A DNA stretch of 64,000 nt, taken from assembly GCA_963965975.1 (NCBI GenBank), contig OZ014423.1, positions 3,560,301-3,624,300 on the forward strand, in the 5' to 3' direction. Of the stretch, positions 1 to 13,534 are shown one piece after another (position 1 is the stretch's first letter; the number at the start of each line of letters is the position of its first letter). The stretch comes from Xestospongia bergquistia. Its lineage: Eukaryota; Porifera; Demospongiae; Haplosclerida; Petrosiidae. The translations under genes and the position numbers were made by a program. The notes under the pieces were generated by a model. That model worked only from the letters and a program-made list of their open reading frames with translations. It was not told the origin of the DNA and ran no database searches.

Positions 1-92
1 AGTAATGCTGTCTAAGATTTCTAGTACAAACTATTACAAGTTCATACTGATACAAAAAAAAGACAATGGTGGTAAAAAGGCTTGTACAAAAT

Positions 93-235
93 TAGCCTTG
101 TAGCCAAGCTTTCGCAATAGAAAAGAGCCTGGTAACTACTGTTTGCGTGTCAATGTGATGTCAATAATTACGCGAAAGCACAAGCAGTAATGACCAGGGT
201 TTCTTTTCTATCGCAAAAGTCTGGGTACGAGGCTA
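93..235. mobile_element. 143-bp MITE, copy 1 (MULE-like?)
   Basis: Imperfect terminal inverted repeats of about 34 bp: the left end starts TAGCCTTGTAGCCAAGCTTT and the reverse complement of the right end starts TAGCCTCGTACCCAGACTTT, both running on into the shared run TAGAAAAGA. The interior has no coding potential. The target duplication is not clear here but is clear in the second copy at 3965. Both copies sit at the same place within a repeat unit, so they were probably copied by array duplication rather than inserted twice. Confidence 0.75.
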
Positions 236-470
236 AATAAATAAAAACACTCGTCCAATTTTATTTACCCTTAGGCTGTAGTGAGGAACATCATTGTCTC
301 GAATTTACTGCAGAGAACACTGTCAAATGATTTGGTTGAATGAAATCCAGTTCCTTCTTCTGTCTTGCTGAATAAAGTCATGATTCATTGCTTGCTAAAA
401 CGAAGTAATGCTGTCTAGCGCAAACTAATACAAGTTGATACTACAAAAGCACTAAACTAAGGGCTAAAGC

Positions 471-960
471 TCATTGAATTTTTAAGTCAAGGTAGATAAG
501 GCTAAAGCTCATTGAATTTAAAGTCAAGGTAGATAGGGCTAAAGCTCATTGCTGATACTGATACAAAAGTAGACACAATAGTTTAAACTCAAGCTAGGTA
601 TACTAACGCACATGAAGTATTGACACTTGACTGTATTTATTTACCCTTGGGCTGTACCGAGGAACATTATTGTCTCGGATTTATTGCAGAGAACACTGTC
701 AAATGATTTGGCTGGATTAAATCCAGTTCCTTCTTCTGTCTTGCTAAATAAAGTCATGATTCATTGCTTGCTAAAAGGAAGTAATGCTGTCTAGCACAAA
801 CTATTACAAACTGATACTACAAAAGCACTAAACTAAGGGCTAAAGCTCATTGAATTTAAAGTCAAGGTAGATAAGACTAAAGCTTATTGAATTTAAAGTC
901 AAGGTAGATAGGGCTAAAGCTCATTGAATTTAAAGTGAAGGTAAATATACTAATGCACAT
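471..960. repeat. 37-bp minisatellite patches
   Basis: A unit of about 37 bp (GGGCTAAAGCTCATTGAATT followed by TAAAGTCAAGGTAGATA) recurs in head-to-tail runs at about 471-560 and 835-960. Similar patches lie at about 5350-5450 and 5727-5910, the last with about five units. Unit number differs between otherwise matching larger blocks, as expected for slippage or unequal exchange. Confidence 0.75.
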
Positions 961-3900
961 TAAGTATTGACACTATTTATTTGCCTTTGGGTTGTAGCAA
1001 GGAACATTATTGTCTCGGATTTACTGCAGAGAACACTGTCAAATGATTTTGCTGAATGGAATCCAGTTCCTTCCTCTGTCTTGTTGAACAGCCCTGCAGA
1101 AATAAAGTCGTGATTCATTGGTTGCTAAAATGAAGTAATGCTGTGTAAGATTTCTAGTACAGACCATTACAAGCTGATACTACAAATGCACTAAAACTAA
1201 GGGCTAAAGCTCATTCAATTTAAAGTCAAGGTGGATATACTAACGCACATGAAGTAATGACATTCTGATTGTATTTATTTGCCTTAGGGCTGTAGAGAAG
1301 AACGTTATTTACTGCAGAACACTGTTAAATGACTTGGCCAAATGGAATCCAGTTCCTTCTTCTGTCTTGCTCCACAGCCCTGTAGATGTAAAGTCCTAAC
1401 ACATTAGTTGCTAAAATGAAGTAATGCATTTCTAATGATTTGTAGTACAACCATTACAAACACATGATATAGGACAATACTCAAGACTCAAAAAAATCTC
1501 CACAATATGCACATTTTATAATACATAGTGCATAGATAACTTACGGGACAGGAAGTCTACACATCATAATCATATTCATAAGTATACACAATACAACAAC
1601 CAACCAATAATACAGCACAAGCTGATACTGACACAAATGTAGAGACAGTGAGGGTAAATAGCCCTGCAGAAATAAAGTTGTGACAAACCATTACAAGCTG
1701 ATACTGATACAAAAGTAGACACAATAGGTTTAAATGGGCTTGTACTAAATAAAGGTAGACATAATGGGGCTAAATAGGCTTGTAGTGATAAAACATTTGA
1801 CAAATATTATTCAGACTTCCTACATTGTACTAAATATATTGGTTACTGAAGTTTATATATTAGAGAAAAGGAAGTCAGATATGTTTCCATATGACTTATT
1901 ACAGGCTTAGTTTGCATAAAAGATGCACTAAAACTAAGGGCTAAATCTGACTCAATTTCTTTTGTTCTAGCTAATAACATCATCGTCTAAGATTTATTGC
2001 AGACAAGACTGTCAAATCACTTGGCTGCATGGAATACAGTTCTTTCTTTTGTCTTGTTAAACAGCCCTGCAGAAATAAAGTCCTGACACATTGATTGCTA
2101 AAATGAAGTAATGCAGTCCATGATTTCTAGTACAAACCATTACAAGCTGATACTGATGCAAAAGTAGACACAATAGGGTTAAATGGGCTACATTGTACTA
2201 AATATACTGGAAAAGGACTAGTCAGATATGTTTCCAAATGACTTTTGACAGGCTTAGTTCAGATAACAGATGCGCTAAACCTAGGGGCTAAAGATCACTG
2301 AATATACTAACACACATGGAGTACTGCTACTCTGACCATATTTATTTGCCCTTGGGCAGTAGCGAGGAACTGCAAGAACGCTGTCAAATGACTTGGTTGA
2401 ATGGAATCCAGTTCCTTCTTCCGTCTTGCTAAACAGCCCTGCAGAAGTAAAGTCCTGAAACGTTGGCTGCTAAAGTAGTAATGTTGCCTAAGATTTCTAG
2501 TACAAACCTTTTCAAGCTGATACTGATACCAAAGCAGACACAATGGTGGTAAAAAGCCTTTTAAAAACACTTGACTAATATTATTCAGACTTACTATATT
2601 GTACTAAACATACTGGTTATTAAAGTGTATATATTATAGAGACAAGGAAAGGTGAGATATTATGTTTTATAATGACTTAATACAGGATTTAACAAATGCA
2701 CTAAACTAAGGGCTAAAGCTCATTAAAGTCAAGCTAGTCATACCAACACACATGAAGTATTGATACTCTGACTGTATTTACTTGCCCATGAGCTGTAGCA
2801 AGGAACATTATTTACTGCAGAACACTGTCAACTGACTTGGCAGAATGGAATCCAATTCCTTCTTCTGTCTTGCTAAACAGCCCTGCAGAAATAAAGTCGT
2901 CACTCATTGGTTGCTAACGAAGTAATGCTGTCTAAGATTTCTACTACAAACCATTACAAGCTGATACTACAAATGCACTAAACTAAGGGCTCATTCAATT
3001 TGAAGTCAAGCTAGATATACTAACGCACATGAAGTATTGACACTTGACTGAATTTATTTGCCCATGGGCTGTAGCAAGGAACATTAGTGTCTCGGATTTA
3101 CTGCAGAGAACACTGACAAATGATTTGGCTGAATGGAATCCAGTTCATTCTTCTGTCTTGCTAAACAGCCCTGCAGAAATAAAGTCGTGACTCGTTGGTT
3201 GTTAAAAAGAAGTAATGCTGTCTAGATTTCTAGTACAAACCATTACAAGCTGATACTGATACAAAAACAATGGGGTTACATAGGCTTGTAGTAAATAAAA
3301 ACACTTTACTAATAATGTTCAGACTTCCTACATTGTACTAAATATACTGGTTACTAAAGTCTATATATTAGAGAGGAAAGGAATAGTCAGATATGTTTCC
3401 AAATGACTTATGACAGGCTTAGTTTTAGTGCATCTGACTGAATTTCAAAGTCAAGCTACATATACTAACACACATGGACTACTGTTTACGTGAACGTATT
3501 TGTTACTACTGTCTTTCCCTTTTTTGTAACATTTACTGCAGAGAAGATTGCAAATGACTTGGGTGCATGGAATCCAGTTCCTTCTTCAGTCTTGACATTT
3601 GCTACTAAAGAAGTAATGCTGTCTAAGATTTCTAGTACAAACCTTTACAAGCTCATTGAATTTAATGTCAAGCTAGATATACTAACACAAATGAAGTATT
3701 GATACTCTGACTCTATTTATTTGCCCATGGGCTGTAGTGAGGAACATTAGTGTCTCGGATTTACTGCAGGGAACACTGTCAAATGACTTAGGTGAATGGA
3801 ATCCAGTTCATTCTTCTGTCTTGCTAAAAAGCCCTGCAGAATTAAAGTCGTGACTCATTGCTTGCTAAAAGGAAGTAATGCTGTCTAAGATTTCTAGTAC

Positions 3901-3964
3901 AAACTATTACATGCTCATACTGATACAAAAGTAAAGACAATGGGGTAAAATGGCTTGTACTAAA

Positions 3965-4107
3965 TTAGCCTTGTAGCCAAGCTTTCGCAATAGAAAAGAG
4001 CCTGGTAACTACTGTTTGCGTGTCATTGTGATGTCAATAATTACGTGAATGCGCAAGCAGTAATGACCAGGGTTTCTTTTCTATCGCAAAAGTCTGGGTA
4101 CGAGGCT
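3965..4107. mobile_element. 143-bp MITE, copy 2, with 9-bp target duplication
   Basis: Same element as at 93-235, with the TAGCC...GGCTA terminal inverted repeats. Here the left flank ends GTACTAAAT and the right flank begins GTACTAAAT, a 9-bp direct duplication. A 9-bp duplication is typical of Mutator-like elements, so a non-autonomous MULE is the likeliest class. The boundaries may be off by one or two bases. Confidence 0.75.
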
Positions 4108-5726
4108 AGTACTAAATAAAAACAATCGTCCAATTTATTGAGACTTGCTACAAAATATACCGGTTACTAAATTTCAAGAAGACTTACGATAGGTTAGTTA
4201 AGATACAAATACACTAAAACTAAGGGCTAAAGCTCACTGAATTTAAAAGTCATGTTAGATATACTACAGCACATGGAGTACTGCTTCTCTGACTGTATTT
4301 GTTACTACTGTCTTTCCCTTTTGTTGTAACGAGGAATTTCATTGTCTTGGAATTACTGCAGAGAACTGTCAAATGACTTCCCTCATGGAATACAGTTCCT
4401 TCTTCAGTTTTGATCCACAGCCCTGCAGAAGTAAAGTCCTTACACATTGATTGCTAAAAGCAATGCAGTCTAAGGTTTCTAGTACAAACCATTACAAGCT
4501 GATACTGGTACAAAAGTAGACAGAATAAGTTTAAAGTCAAGCTAGATATAATAACGCAAATGAAGTATTGAGACTTGACTGTATTTATTTACCCTTGGGC
4601 TGTAGCGAGGAACATTATTGTCTTGGATTTACAGCAGAGAACACTGTCAAATGACTTTCCTGCATGGAATACAGTTCCTTCTTCTGTCTTGCTCCACAGC
4701 CCTGCAGAAGTAAAGTCCTGACACATTGATTGCTAAAATGAAATGAAGCAATGCAGTCTAAGATTTCTAGTACAAACCATTACAAGCTGATACTGATACA
4801 AAAGTAGAGTTTAAAGTCAAGCTAGATATACTAACGCACATGAAGTATTGACACTTGACTGTATTTATTTACCCTTGGGCTGTAGCGAGGAATATAATTG
4901 TCTTGGATTTACTGCAGAGAACACTGTCAAATGACTTCCCTGTATGGAATACAGTTCCTTCTTCTGTCTTGCTCCACAGCCCTGCAGAAGTAAAGTCCTG
5001 ACACATTGATTGCTAAAATGAAATGAAGCAATGCAGTCTAAGGTTTCTAGTACAAACCATTACAAGCTGATACTGGTACAAAAGTACACACAATAGTTTA
5101 AAGTCAAGCTAGATATACTAACAAACATGATGTATTGACACTTGACTGTATTTATTTACCCTTGGGCTGTAGTGAGGAAATTATTGTCTCGGATTTATTG
5201 CAGAGAACACTGTCAAATGATTTGGCTGAATGAAATCCAGTTCCTTCTTCTGTCTTGCTAAATAAAGTCATGATTCATTGCTTGCTAAAACGAAGTAATG
5301 CTGTCTAGCACAAACTATTACAAGCTGATACTACAAAAGTACTAAACTAAGGGCTAAAGCTCATTGAATTTTTAAGTCAAGGTAGATAAGGCTAAAGCTC
5401 ATTGAATTGAAAGTCAAGATAGATAGGGCTAAAGCTCATTATTGATACTGATACAAAAGTAGACACAATAGTTTAAACTCAAGCTAGAGATACTAACGCA
5501 CATGAAGTATTGACACTTGACTGTATTTATTTACCCTTGGGCTGTACCAAGGAACATTATTGTCTCGGATTTACTGCAGAGAACACTGTCGAATGATTTG
5601 GCTGAATGAAATCCAGTTCCTTCTTCTGTCTTGCTAAATAAAGTAATGATTCATTGCTTGCTAAAACGGAGTAATGCTGTCTAGCACAAACTATTACAAG
5701 CTGATACTACAAAAGCACTAAACTAA

Positions 5727-5910
5727 GGGCTAAAGCTCATTGAATTTAAAGTCAAGGTAGACAAGACTAAAGCTCATTGAATTTTAAGTCAAGGTAGATA
5801 GGGATAAAGCTCATTGAATTTAAAGTCAAGGTAGAGAGGGATAAAGCTCATTGAATTTAAAGTCAAGGTAGATAGGGCTAAAGCTCATTGAATTTAAAGT
5901 GAAGGTAGAT
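5727..5910. repeat. 37-bp minisatellite, largest patch
   Basis: About five consecutive units of the GGGCTAAAGCTCATTGAATT-type minisatellite with single-base differences. This matches the patch at about 837-960, which has fewer units. Confidence 0.7.
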
Positions 5911-7870
5911 ATACTAATGCACATGAAGTATTGACACTATTTATTTGCCTTAGGGCTGTAGCGAGGAACGTTATTTACTGCAGAACACTGTTAAATGACT
6001 TGGCAAAACGGAATTCAGTTCCTTCTTCTTTCTTGCTAAATGGCCCTGCAGAAGTAATGTCCTACGTTTTCTAGTATAAACCATTACAAAGTCATACTCA
6101 TACAAAAGTAAACACTATGGGGGTAAAAAGGCTTGTACTAAATAAAAACGCTCGACTAATTTTATTGAGACTCGCTATATATATTGTACAAAATATACCA
6201 GTTACTGAAGTCTTTATATTACGGACTAGTGAGATATTATATTTCAAAAAGACTTACGATAAGCTTAGTTAAGATAACAAAACACAAACTAAGGGTTAAA
6301 GCTCACTGAATTTAAAAGTCATATACTACAGCACATGGAGTACTGCTTCTCTGACCGTGTTTGTTACTACTGTCTTTCCCTTTCTTGTAGCGAGGAATTG
6401 CCTTCATGGAATACAGTTCCTTCTTCTGTCTTGCTCCACAGCCCTGTAGAAGTGAAGTCCTAACACATTAGTTGCTAAAATGAAGTAATGCATTTCTAAT
6501 GATTTGTAGTACAACCATTACAAACACATTCACGTATGATATAGGACAATACTCAAGACTCAAAAAAATCTCCACAATATGCACATTTTATAATACATAG
6601 TGCATAGATAACTTACGGGACAGGAAGTCTACACATGATAATCATATTCATAAGTATACACAATACAACAACCAACCAATAATAATGCAGCACAAGCTGA
6701 TACTGACACAAACGTAGAGACAGTGAGGGTAAATAGCGCTGCAAAAAAAATTGTGACAAACCATTACAAGCTGATACTGATACAAAAGTAGACACAATAG
6801 ATTTAAATGGGCTACATTGTACTAAATATACTGGAAAAGGACTAGTCAGATATGTTTCCAAATGACTTACCTCAGGCTTAGTTCAGATAACAGATGCGCT
6901 AAACCTAGGGGCTAAAGATCACTGAATATACTAACACACATGGAACTGCATGGAATACAGTTCCTTCTTATGTCTTGTTAAACAGCCCTGCAGAAATAAA
7001 GTCCTGACACATTGATTGCTAAAATGAAGTAATGCAGTCCATGATTTCTAGTACAAACCATTACAAGCTGATACTGATACCACAGCAGACACAATGGTGG
7101 TAAAAAGCCTGTAAAAACACGTGACTTGCTACATTATACTAAATATACTGGTTACCAAAGTGTATATATTATATAGACAAGGACAGGTAAGATATTATGT
7201 TTTAAAATGACTTATTACAGGCTTAGTTAAGGTAATAAATGCACTAAAACTAAGAGCTAAATCTAACTGAATTTAAAAGTCAAGCTAGATATACTAACAT
7301 ACATGAGTACTGCTACTCTGACCATATTTGTTACTACTGTCTTTCCCTTTTGTTGCAGTGAGGAACATCATTATCAAACAAGCTGATACTGATACAAAAG
7401 TAGACGCAATGGGGGTAAATAGGCTTGTAGTAAATAAAACACGTGACTAATATTATTCAGACTTGCTACATTGTGCTAAATATACTGATTACTAAAGTCT
7501 ATATATTACAGAGAAAAGACTAGTGAGATATTTTTGACTTATCACAGGGTTAGTTCAGATAACAGATGCACTAAAAGTACTGAATTTAAAACTTAAGTTG
7601 GGCAAGCTAGATATACACACACACGTGGAGTACTGCTACTCTGACCATATTTGACTACTGTCTTTCCCTTTTGTTGTAGCGACGAACATCACTGTCAAAT
7701 GACTCGTCTGTATGGAATCCAGTTCCTTCTTCTGTCTTGCTAAACAGCCCTGCAGAAGTAAAGTCGAGACACACGGTTGCTAAAATGAAGGAATGGCATC
7801 TAAATTTATTAATTTCTAGTACAAATTTGGTGCCAGTAGTCTTGCTAAACAGCCCTGCAGAAGTAAAATG

Positions 7871-9822
7871 CTGACACACTGTAGAAATGTGGCACCACTA
7901 TTGTGAACTGAGAATGTTCAGTTGATGATGGATATTGCGCCATGATAATAACAACTATATACCTCCGTATATCTTATCTATAGTACACAATGAACATTGT
8001 CTGTCTGAATATACGTTTATTAATCAGTTGTAGAGAACTAGGGGGCAGGGGGATGGAGCCCCCCACTTTTGAAATGGGGGGGGGGGCTCTGCCCCCTTAC
8101 TGTTTGATTTTTGACTGTGTGATATACAAGTATGCATGATGAATTCCACTCCTCAGTAACAAACTGGGTGAAAAATAATTTGATTATTCAAACAATCAAC
8201 CACCTGTATATGAATCAATGACATTCACGAATTGGTATGCTAAAGTTAATTGCTCAAAGAAGCTAAGTGTGAAAATAATCGTTTCACCAAAGTGTCTGGA
8301 GTGATCAAAGCTTTTGGTACAAATATGAGTACTTATAGAGGAAAGGTCAACTGTGTTGTCACTACTGCTAAGGTATAATAATATTATTAAAGGTGCATAT
8401 TGTCACATTTGAATGCAGCTTAACAACAAATTATACTATTATGAAATCGCGAATGCCAAGGTTTAGTTGGAGTCCATATAAATGGAGACAATGATTTAAC
8501 TGACATATTAGACAAGATGAGAAAAAGAGTGAGTGAGCTAGAGTGAGTGCATGAGAGAGGAGGAAAGAGCTTTAGTATGTAAGATACTGTCTTATAAAGT
8601 CTCAGTATATTGAATTAAAGAATACTTAATAGAGCAGTTTACAACAAATACTATCGAATCAGCCACAGTCCCATTCTAGTAAACAACAACAGCACAACGT
8701 CTTGTAATGGTGGCTTTCAAAAAGCCATTTAGTAGAGCAGAGCAGGAGTAATTTTGCTGCAATCGCAGTTAACATTAAGGGTGTCTGTTGTTTCCTTTAC
8801 AGGAAACACATTAAAAGAGGTAAAACAAATTTTAATTTCTCTGATATAAAGTACATTATATGCGTTATCTAATATAAAGTGCTGATGATGAGTGATTTGG
8901 TATGGTAGTCCTCCTCCCAGTAGGTCAAGGCACTGCAATTCTTTGGGTACTTGTTCTTCCTAGCATAGTTGAGTACAATCAAACTTGATAAAATTCATGA
9001 GAGGAGTAGTTTCGAAAACCAGCTACAGTACAAAGATATGCAAGTGCATATATTACAAAAAATAATGGATTATTAGGGCAATAAGCTGATAATAAAACAC
9101 ACACCAGAAGTGTCCAAGAAAAAAAGTACAAGAAGATGCCAGTAACAAAGATCTTATAATATCCTGTCCACACATTAACTATCTGTCTAGATAATGAGAA
9201 CAAAGAAAACTCATAAAATATTCATTATTTAAAAGTAGTATTACTGGCACTATTTGATGTCTGAGTTTGCTGTACATAGTATATCCAAAATATCTTTATA
9301 ATATAATGTAGTGATACATTAGAACATCCCAGACAATTACAAAAATAGATGACTGTGAAGACAAATGACAGAAATGACTAAAGAATCTTGACTTATGACT
9401 TGTTATTTCTCAAATGTTATACTTGAAAACAGAGAAACCTAAAAATATAAAATTCTATTTATCAACTCTTATAATTCCCAATTGTAACAATGACCTGATA
9501 TGAACATAACAGACTATACACTTTAGATATATGAAGTACTTCACAGCAATACTTGGGATAAATCTGATATTCAACAGTATAATTACCACTAGTTATATGT
9601 ACAGATTGCAATTGCAAATTTATTTTTACTGAAAATAAGCGTAACCAATTGCTTTTACTAATTCTAGCTATATCACCTTCACTTTCGTAATACATTAGTA
9701 ATTAATAGTATTATATGTAGATATTTTTCATAACTATGCAACCTGTATACACTGTATTTAAAATTAAATCAATTTGCAATAAATTATCTTTTACAGTTTT
9801 GTTACATAATTTATATGTATAG
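7871..9822. other. Non-coding stretch, no gene supported
   Basis: The repeat array ends near 7870. A G/C-rich inverted repeat lies at about 8040-8100 (runs of C then G, ending GGGGGCTCTGCCCCC), unlike the AT-rich surroundings. On the minus strand 8979-9203 reads as a hydrophobic peptide of about 74 residues and 8729-8938 as another open stretch; neither has a recognisable motif or a convincing exon border. About 9550-9780 has weak similarity to the interior of the MITE at 24715. Confidence 0.4.
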
Positions 9823-10304
9823 CAGGCATGGGGTCAAATACATTGAATAGTATTTAAATACAAATACAAATACTCTCAAAACATGAAATACAATATACAA
9901 ATACAAATACTTTTAGCGGGAATGTATTTCAAATACAAATACAAATACTTTGAAAAGTATTTAAATGCTTTCCAAATACTTCTTTATACTATCCCAGCAG
10001 GAAAATCCCCATTATTTGCTTTACATATAATGAACTAATCATTACAAATTATTGATAATCTCTTCAAATGTTTTGTCAGTTAGGCAACATTGATCAGGGC
10101 AGGAAAAACTTTTCCTGCTATGCTGAATAGTCTTTCCACAGAAACAAACAATTTAAAAAGGAGTATTTAAAGATTTCATGAAGTATTTCAAATACAAATA
10201 CAAATACTTCCTGTTTCAAAATTTCAAAATACAAATACAAATACTCAAAAAAAGTATTTAAATACAGCTAAATACAAATACTCATATATTTGACCCCAAG
10301 CCTG
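9823..10304. mobile_element. 482-bp hAT-type MITE with perfect 8-bp target duplication
   Basis: The left end reads CAGGCATGGGGTCAAATA and the reverse complement of the right end reads CAGGCTTGGGGTCAAATA, an 18-bp terminal inverted repeat with one mismatch. The 8 bp before the element (9815-9822) and after it (10305-10312) are both ATGTATAG. An 8-bp target duplication with CAGG-type ends is the hAT superfamily signature. The interior consists largely of AATACAAATAC-type repeats, inverted between the two halves, and codes for nothing. It would need a transposase supplied in trans. Confidence 0.9.
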
Positions 10305-10312
10305 ATGTATAG

Positions 10313-11340
10313 TATATAATAATGGATCACATATGATCTGTTTTGTAATAATGAACCACTTCTGTCAACCTGTTTCTATATGTGATACAACTATTTGAGA
10401 CTCATGCAAGATATTTGTGTGTAATTTAGTCTATCTTTAAATCTATAACCACATTTTCTTTGAATCATTTAAGTGTTAATTAAGTGTGTGTAAGCCTGCC
10501 TCATTCCTGATTTCTGTAATAGTTCTTATCTTTGTTCATTGTCCTTCCATTTAGTTTGATCTTTGTTCTTTATTCAATTTCAGATAAATACCTGATTTTG
10601 TTTGTTCCTGACTGTATCAATTTCGTTTAAATACAACTTCTACTTAAACTTAGTTGTGACGAGAACAGAGCTGCATATTCAACTGCAGCCTTGCCATAGA
10701 ACTATACAAAAACTTTCAACAGTTGCTAGTGACACTGATAGTCTAAAAGGCTATATAGAAAAGATTCTCCATATTTTCAAATGTAATGTCAAAGTTTATG
10801 TCACAAAGAGTGTGACATAATTCTTTTACAACTTACTAAAGTGTATTGTATAGGCTTATTTAACTAAACTCACCATTGCCACTTTCTTATTTGTAGAAGT
10901 TATTTTTTCAAGAGATTAGAAGTATTTGATAAGGTGCTATTTTTGCACATTACGAACGTTTTAGCGCTATATTCAATATTGTCCAGTAAAAATGGTACTT
11001 TTATTTGGCTAATGGTTGATTAAGGCATTACAAACATTTGTTGATCATTTGTCTTTTGTGCATATTGCTAAAAATAGAGAAAAGGGAGCTTCATTACTGT
11101 ATTGTCAAAATAACTTAAATCCCAACTTATGTATTGTTAGTGCTCATCAATAGACCTGATTTAATAACATTATTTAATATATTTGGGTTGATGTAGCCAG
11201 CACTTTACCATGACTGTTTGATTTTATAGAGATAAGGTGAGCTTGTATTCACTTCTTAACTTTTTTCTGGAGCAGAAGAAATTCCTCCCATGGGATTTCC
11301 ATGTGATCCTGTAATGTGTTTTAATGCTTAGTGATTTTTT
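10313..11340. other. AT-rich stretch, nothing firm
   Basis: No gene, repeat or RNA could be supported. A 72-codon open stretch on the plus strand (10602-10820) shows no recognisable domain and no good exon borders. Confidence 0.4.
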
Positions 11341-11349
11341 TGTTAGTAG

Positions 11350-11680
11350 GTATATTGTGTAGTGGTTGCTAGTCGATAAACTGTAGACGTTGTTAGTAGA
11401 TAGACTATAGAGGTTGCTAGTAAGTAGGCTACATTGTAGAGGTTGCTAGTAGATAGACTGTATAGGCTGCTAGTGGTTATGTATACATTGCCTGCAGAAG
11501 TCTCTTGTAAGTAGATTGTAGTGGTTGCTAGTAGAAAATTTGTTGAGGCTTTTAGTAGAAAGACTGTAGAAGTTGCTAGTAGGTAGGTTTATAAAGGCAA
11601 GTAGTAGATAGACTTTAGAAACTGCTATAGTAGATGGACTGTAGAGGTTGCCAGTAGATAGATTGTAAATGTAGAGGAAC
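11350..11680. repeat. Degenerate minisatellite (GTTGCTAGTAGATAGACTGTAGAG-like)
   Basis: The motif GTTGCTAGTAGATAGACTG, followed by TAGAG, recurs roughly every 25-50 bp with much substitution and some indels. Open frames read on the minus strand across it are by-products of the repetition. Confidence 0.75.
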
Positions 11681-11689
11681 CATAAGCTT

Positions 11690-13534
11690 AGACGTTGATT
11701 CAGGAAAGTTAGAAAGAAATGTGGTTGTAAAATCCACAGTGGCCATAATATTTGTGCCAATAGCGGCAATACTGTGTTCATGATATTTGATATACACATA
11801 CAATACAGGTAGAAGGTACACATATCTTATTGTCTTGTAATTTTTATGTTTTACTGAAGAATGAAGTGTTCTGATATAATTACATTTTCTTAACTACAGT
11901 AATTGATTAATAAATGTATAGGGTTGATTTTGCTAAAGATAAATGTCTTCATGATTTTGGTATAAAATTAAATCAGGAGATAACATAAATTGTCGGAGTC
12001 CTGGTTGCAGTAAAACTAGAGTATAGAGACAAAAAATGTTACTCCAGAAAAAAAATTTGAGAGAGAATCAATTCTTTGAAGGAATTAAGAATGTTGAGTG
12101 TTGGGGGAATTATCAAATAGATATTTTTTGAAAGTGTAGTCTAGTAAGAATAATACTATAATATATATCATTCCACCTGGCATGTTTGCATCTTATAACT
12201 AGGTAGTACTAAATTTGCTTTGAATTATTTTTATGTACATACACATGTATTGCATATGTTAGCTTTGCATCATATTCTGCAACAATTTGTAATCTTGTGA
12301 AGACTTTGACAAGTACTATCTAGAAAGGCCATCTTCAATTGTAAAGATTATTTGGGATGGTGCTATTGGAATTGGGTAATTGACTTTGAACACACAAAGA
12401 CCATAGCTGATCAAATATACATGAAAAGCACATACTTCTGCTATGAAAAACTTTCAAAATTAACTTAAATTAGGTGGCACAAATTCATTCATTTTAAAGG
12501 ACTTTAAGATAAATTTTAAAATAATATATTTATGTACATAAAGATTCCAGGAGCTACACGAGTGACATCTCAACTTCAATTATATGTATAGCTTTCTTAG
12601 AAATAGGCACATTAAAGAGATGTTTACATGGAGATAAAATAAATTTGTCTATACCAGCTGTAAGACAAATGCTCTATATTAAGGGTACTACCCTCTCCTC
12701 TTGCTAGATTTGTTAAGATGAAAATAAAATATAAAGAACGGGTCAAATCATGAAAAAGAAATAAATAAAATTCAAATTTAACTTTTCTAAATTCCTTTTA
12801 AATTTTAACAAAATCCCAAACAACGTTGTTGCCTTAAACACAGATTTGACAAGAAAACGATATTTATTAATTGCTATCCTTGGGCCTTGGCTGCATAGGC
12901 GTATTTAGACCCGGGCCAGCACGGGCTTTGCCCGGGTAACCAGACCAAAATTAATTACATTTTTTCAAAGATAAATTTATTGGTTTTATTTACACAAAAA
13001 GATTAACCACTAACACATGCCATGTATGACTTCACAGTTAGCAATTAGCACCTCTTTTATGAACTGTGATCTGAGTCAGACTGAGTGCCAATATGAAAAG
13101 ACTCTTGTAGACTTGGGCCTCTAGTAATAGTAGCAGTAGTGGTGTAGGCTGGTCCATCAAAAAAATCATACAATGTTCCAGAGAGTGAGGAATATGACAG
13201 TGGAAATGACAGCAATAAAGAAATTGACAGAGAAATTAGAGGATTAAATGATCAAGATGGTTAGCTGTAAATTTAATAACGAAGTAGTTTGAAATTATTC
13301 TTTCTACTTTTCTTGTACTCTGCAGACACAGATGGTGATGGTATTGATCTACAGATTTATAGGGTATAGGTAATGATATATCCACAATACCAGGAGTTAA
13401 CGTACATGTACATGTTGGTGATGTAGCATCAACCTCAAGCCGAGAGTAGATGGTCCTGCAGAATGCTTTTGTGTTAAAACTGATAGGCAAATATAATCAC
13501 TACCAGCTAGTTGATATTTTAATGTACAATATAT
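11690..13534. other. Gene-poor stretch with a possible transposon end
   Basis: No coding exon could be supported. At about 12886-12945 a GC-rich segment begins GCATAGGCGTATTTAGACC and continues with an imperfect hairpin (CCCGGGCCAGCACGGGC and nearby). A near-identical 12-mer, GCATAGGCGTAT, recurs in both arms of the receptor palindrome (about 16520 in reverse complement, about 18045 direct), which suggests the end of a dispersed element. Confidence 0.35.

Larger units (their letters stand above)
1..7870. repeat. Array of diverged interspersed/tandem repeat units with higher-order duplication
   Basis: The stretch is built from recurring blocks such as GGGCTGTAGCGAGGAACATT, CTGCAGAGAACACTGTCAAA, ATCCAGTTCCTTCTTCTGTC and AACAGCCCTGCAGAAATAAA, usually in the same order and spaced by a few hundred bases. 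Larger blocks are also duplicated: about 300-620 resembles about 5180-5490, and about 1436-1620 resembles about 6497-6690, an offset near 5 kb. On the minus strand one block reads as a short open peptide (FTSAGLFSKTEEGTGFH and similar), but stops, indels and frame changes differ from unit to unit, so no intact gene is supported. It may descend from a repeated exon or be non-coding satellite-like DNA. Confidence 0.8.

Noticed and set aside
8041-8100. G/C-run hairpin as a terminator or regulatory RNA
   Set aside because: It is a simple C-run/G-run inverted repeat with no linked gene; more likely a transposon scrap.
8979-9203. Minus-strand hydrophobic frame as a multi-pass membrane protein exon
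   Set aside because: No family pattern and no convincing splice borders; AT-rich DNA often yields hydrophobic frames.
11470-11823. Minus-strand frame of 117 codons
   Set aside because: It runs through the degenerate minisatellite, has repetitive Ser/Leu composition and overlaps another frame; no exon borders.
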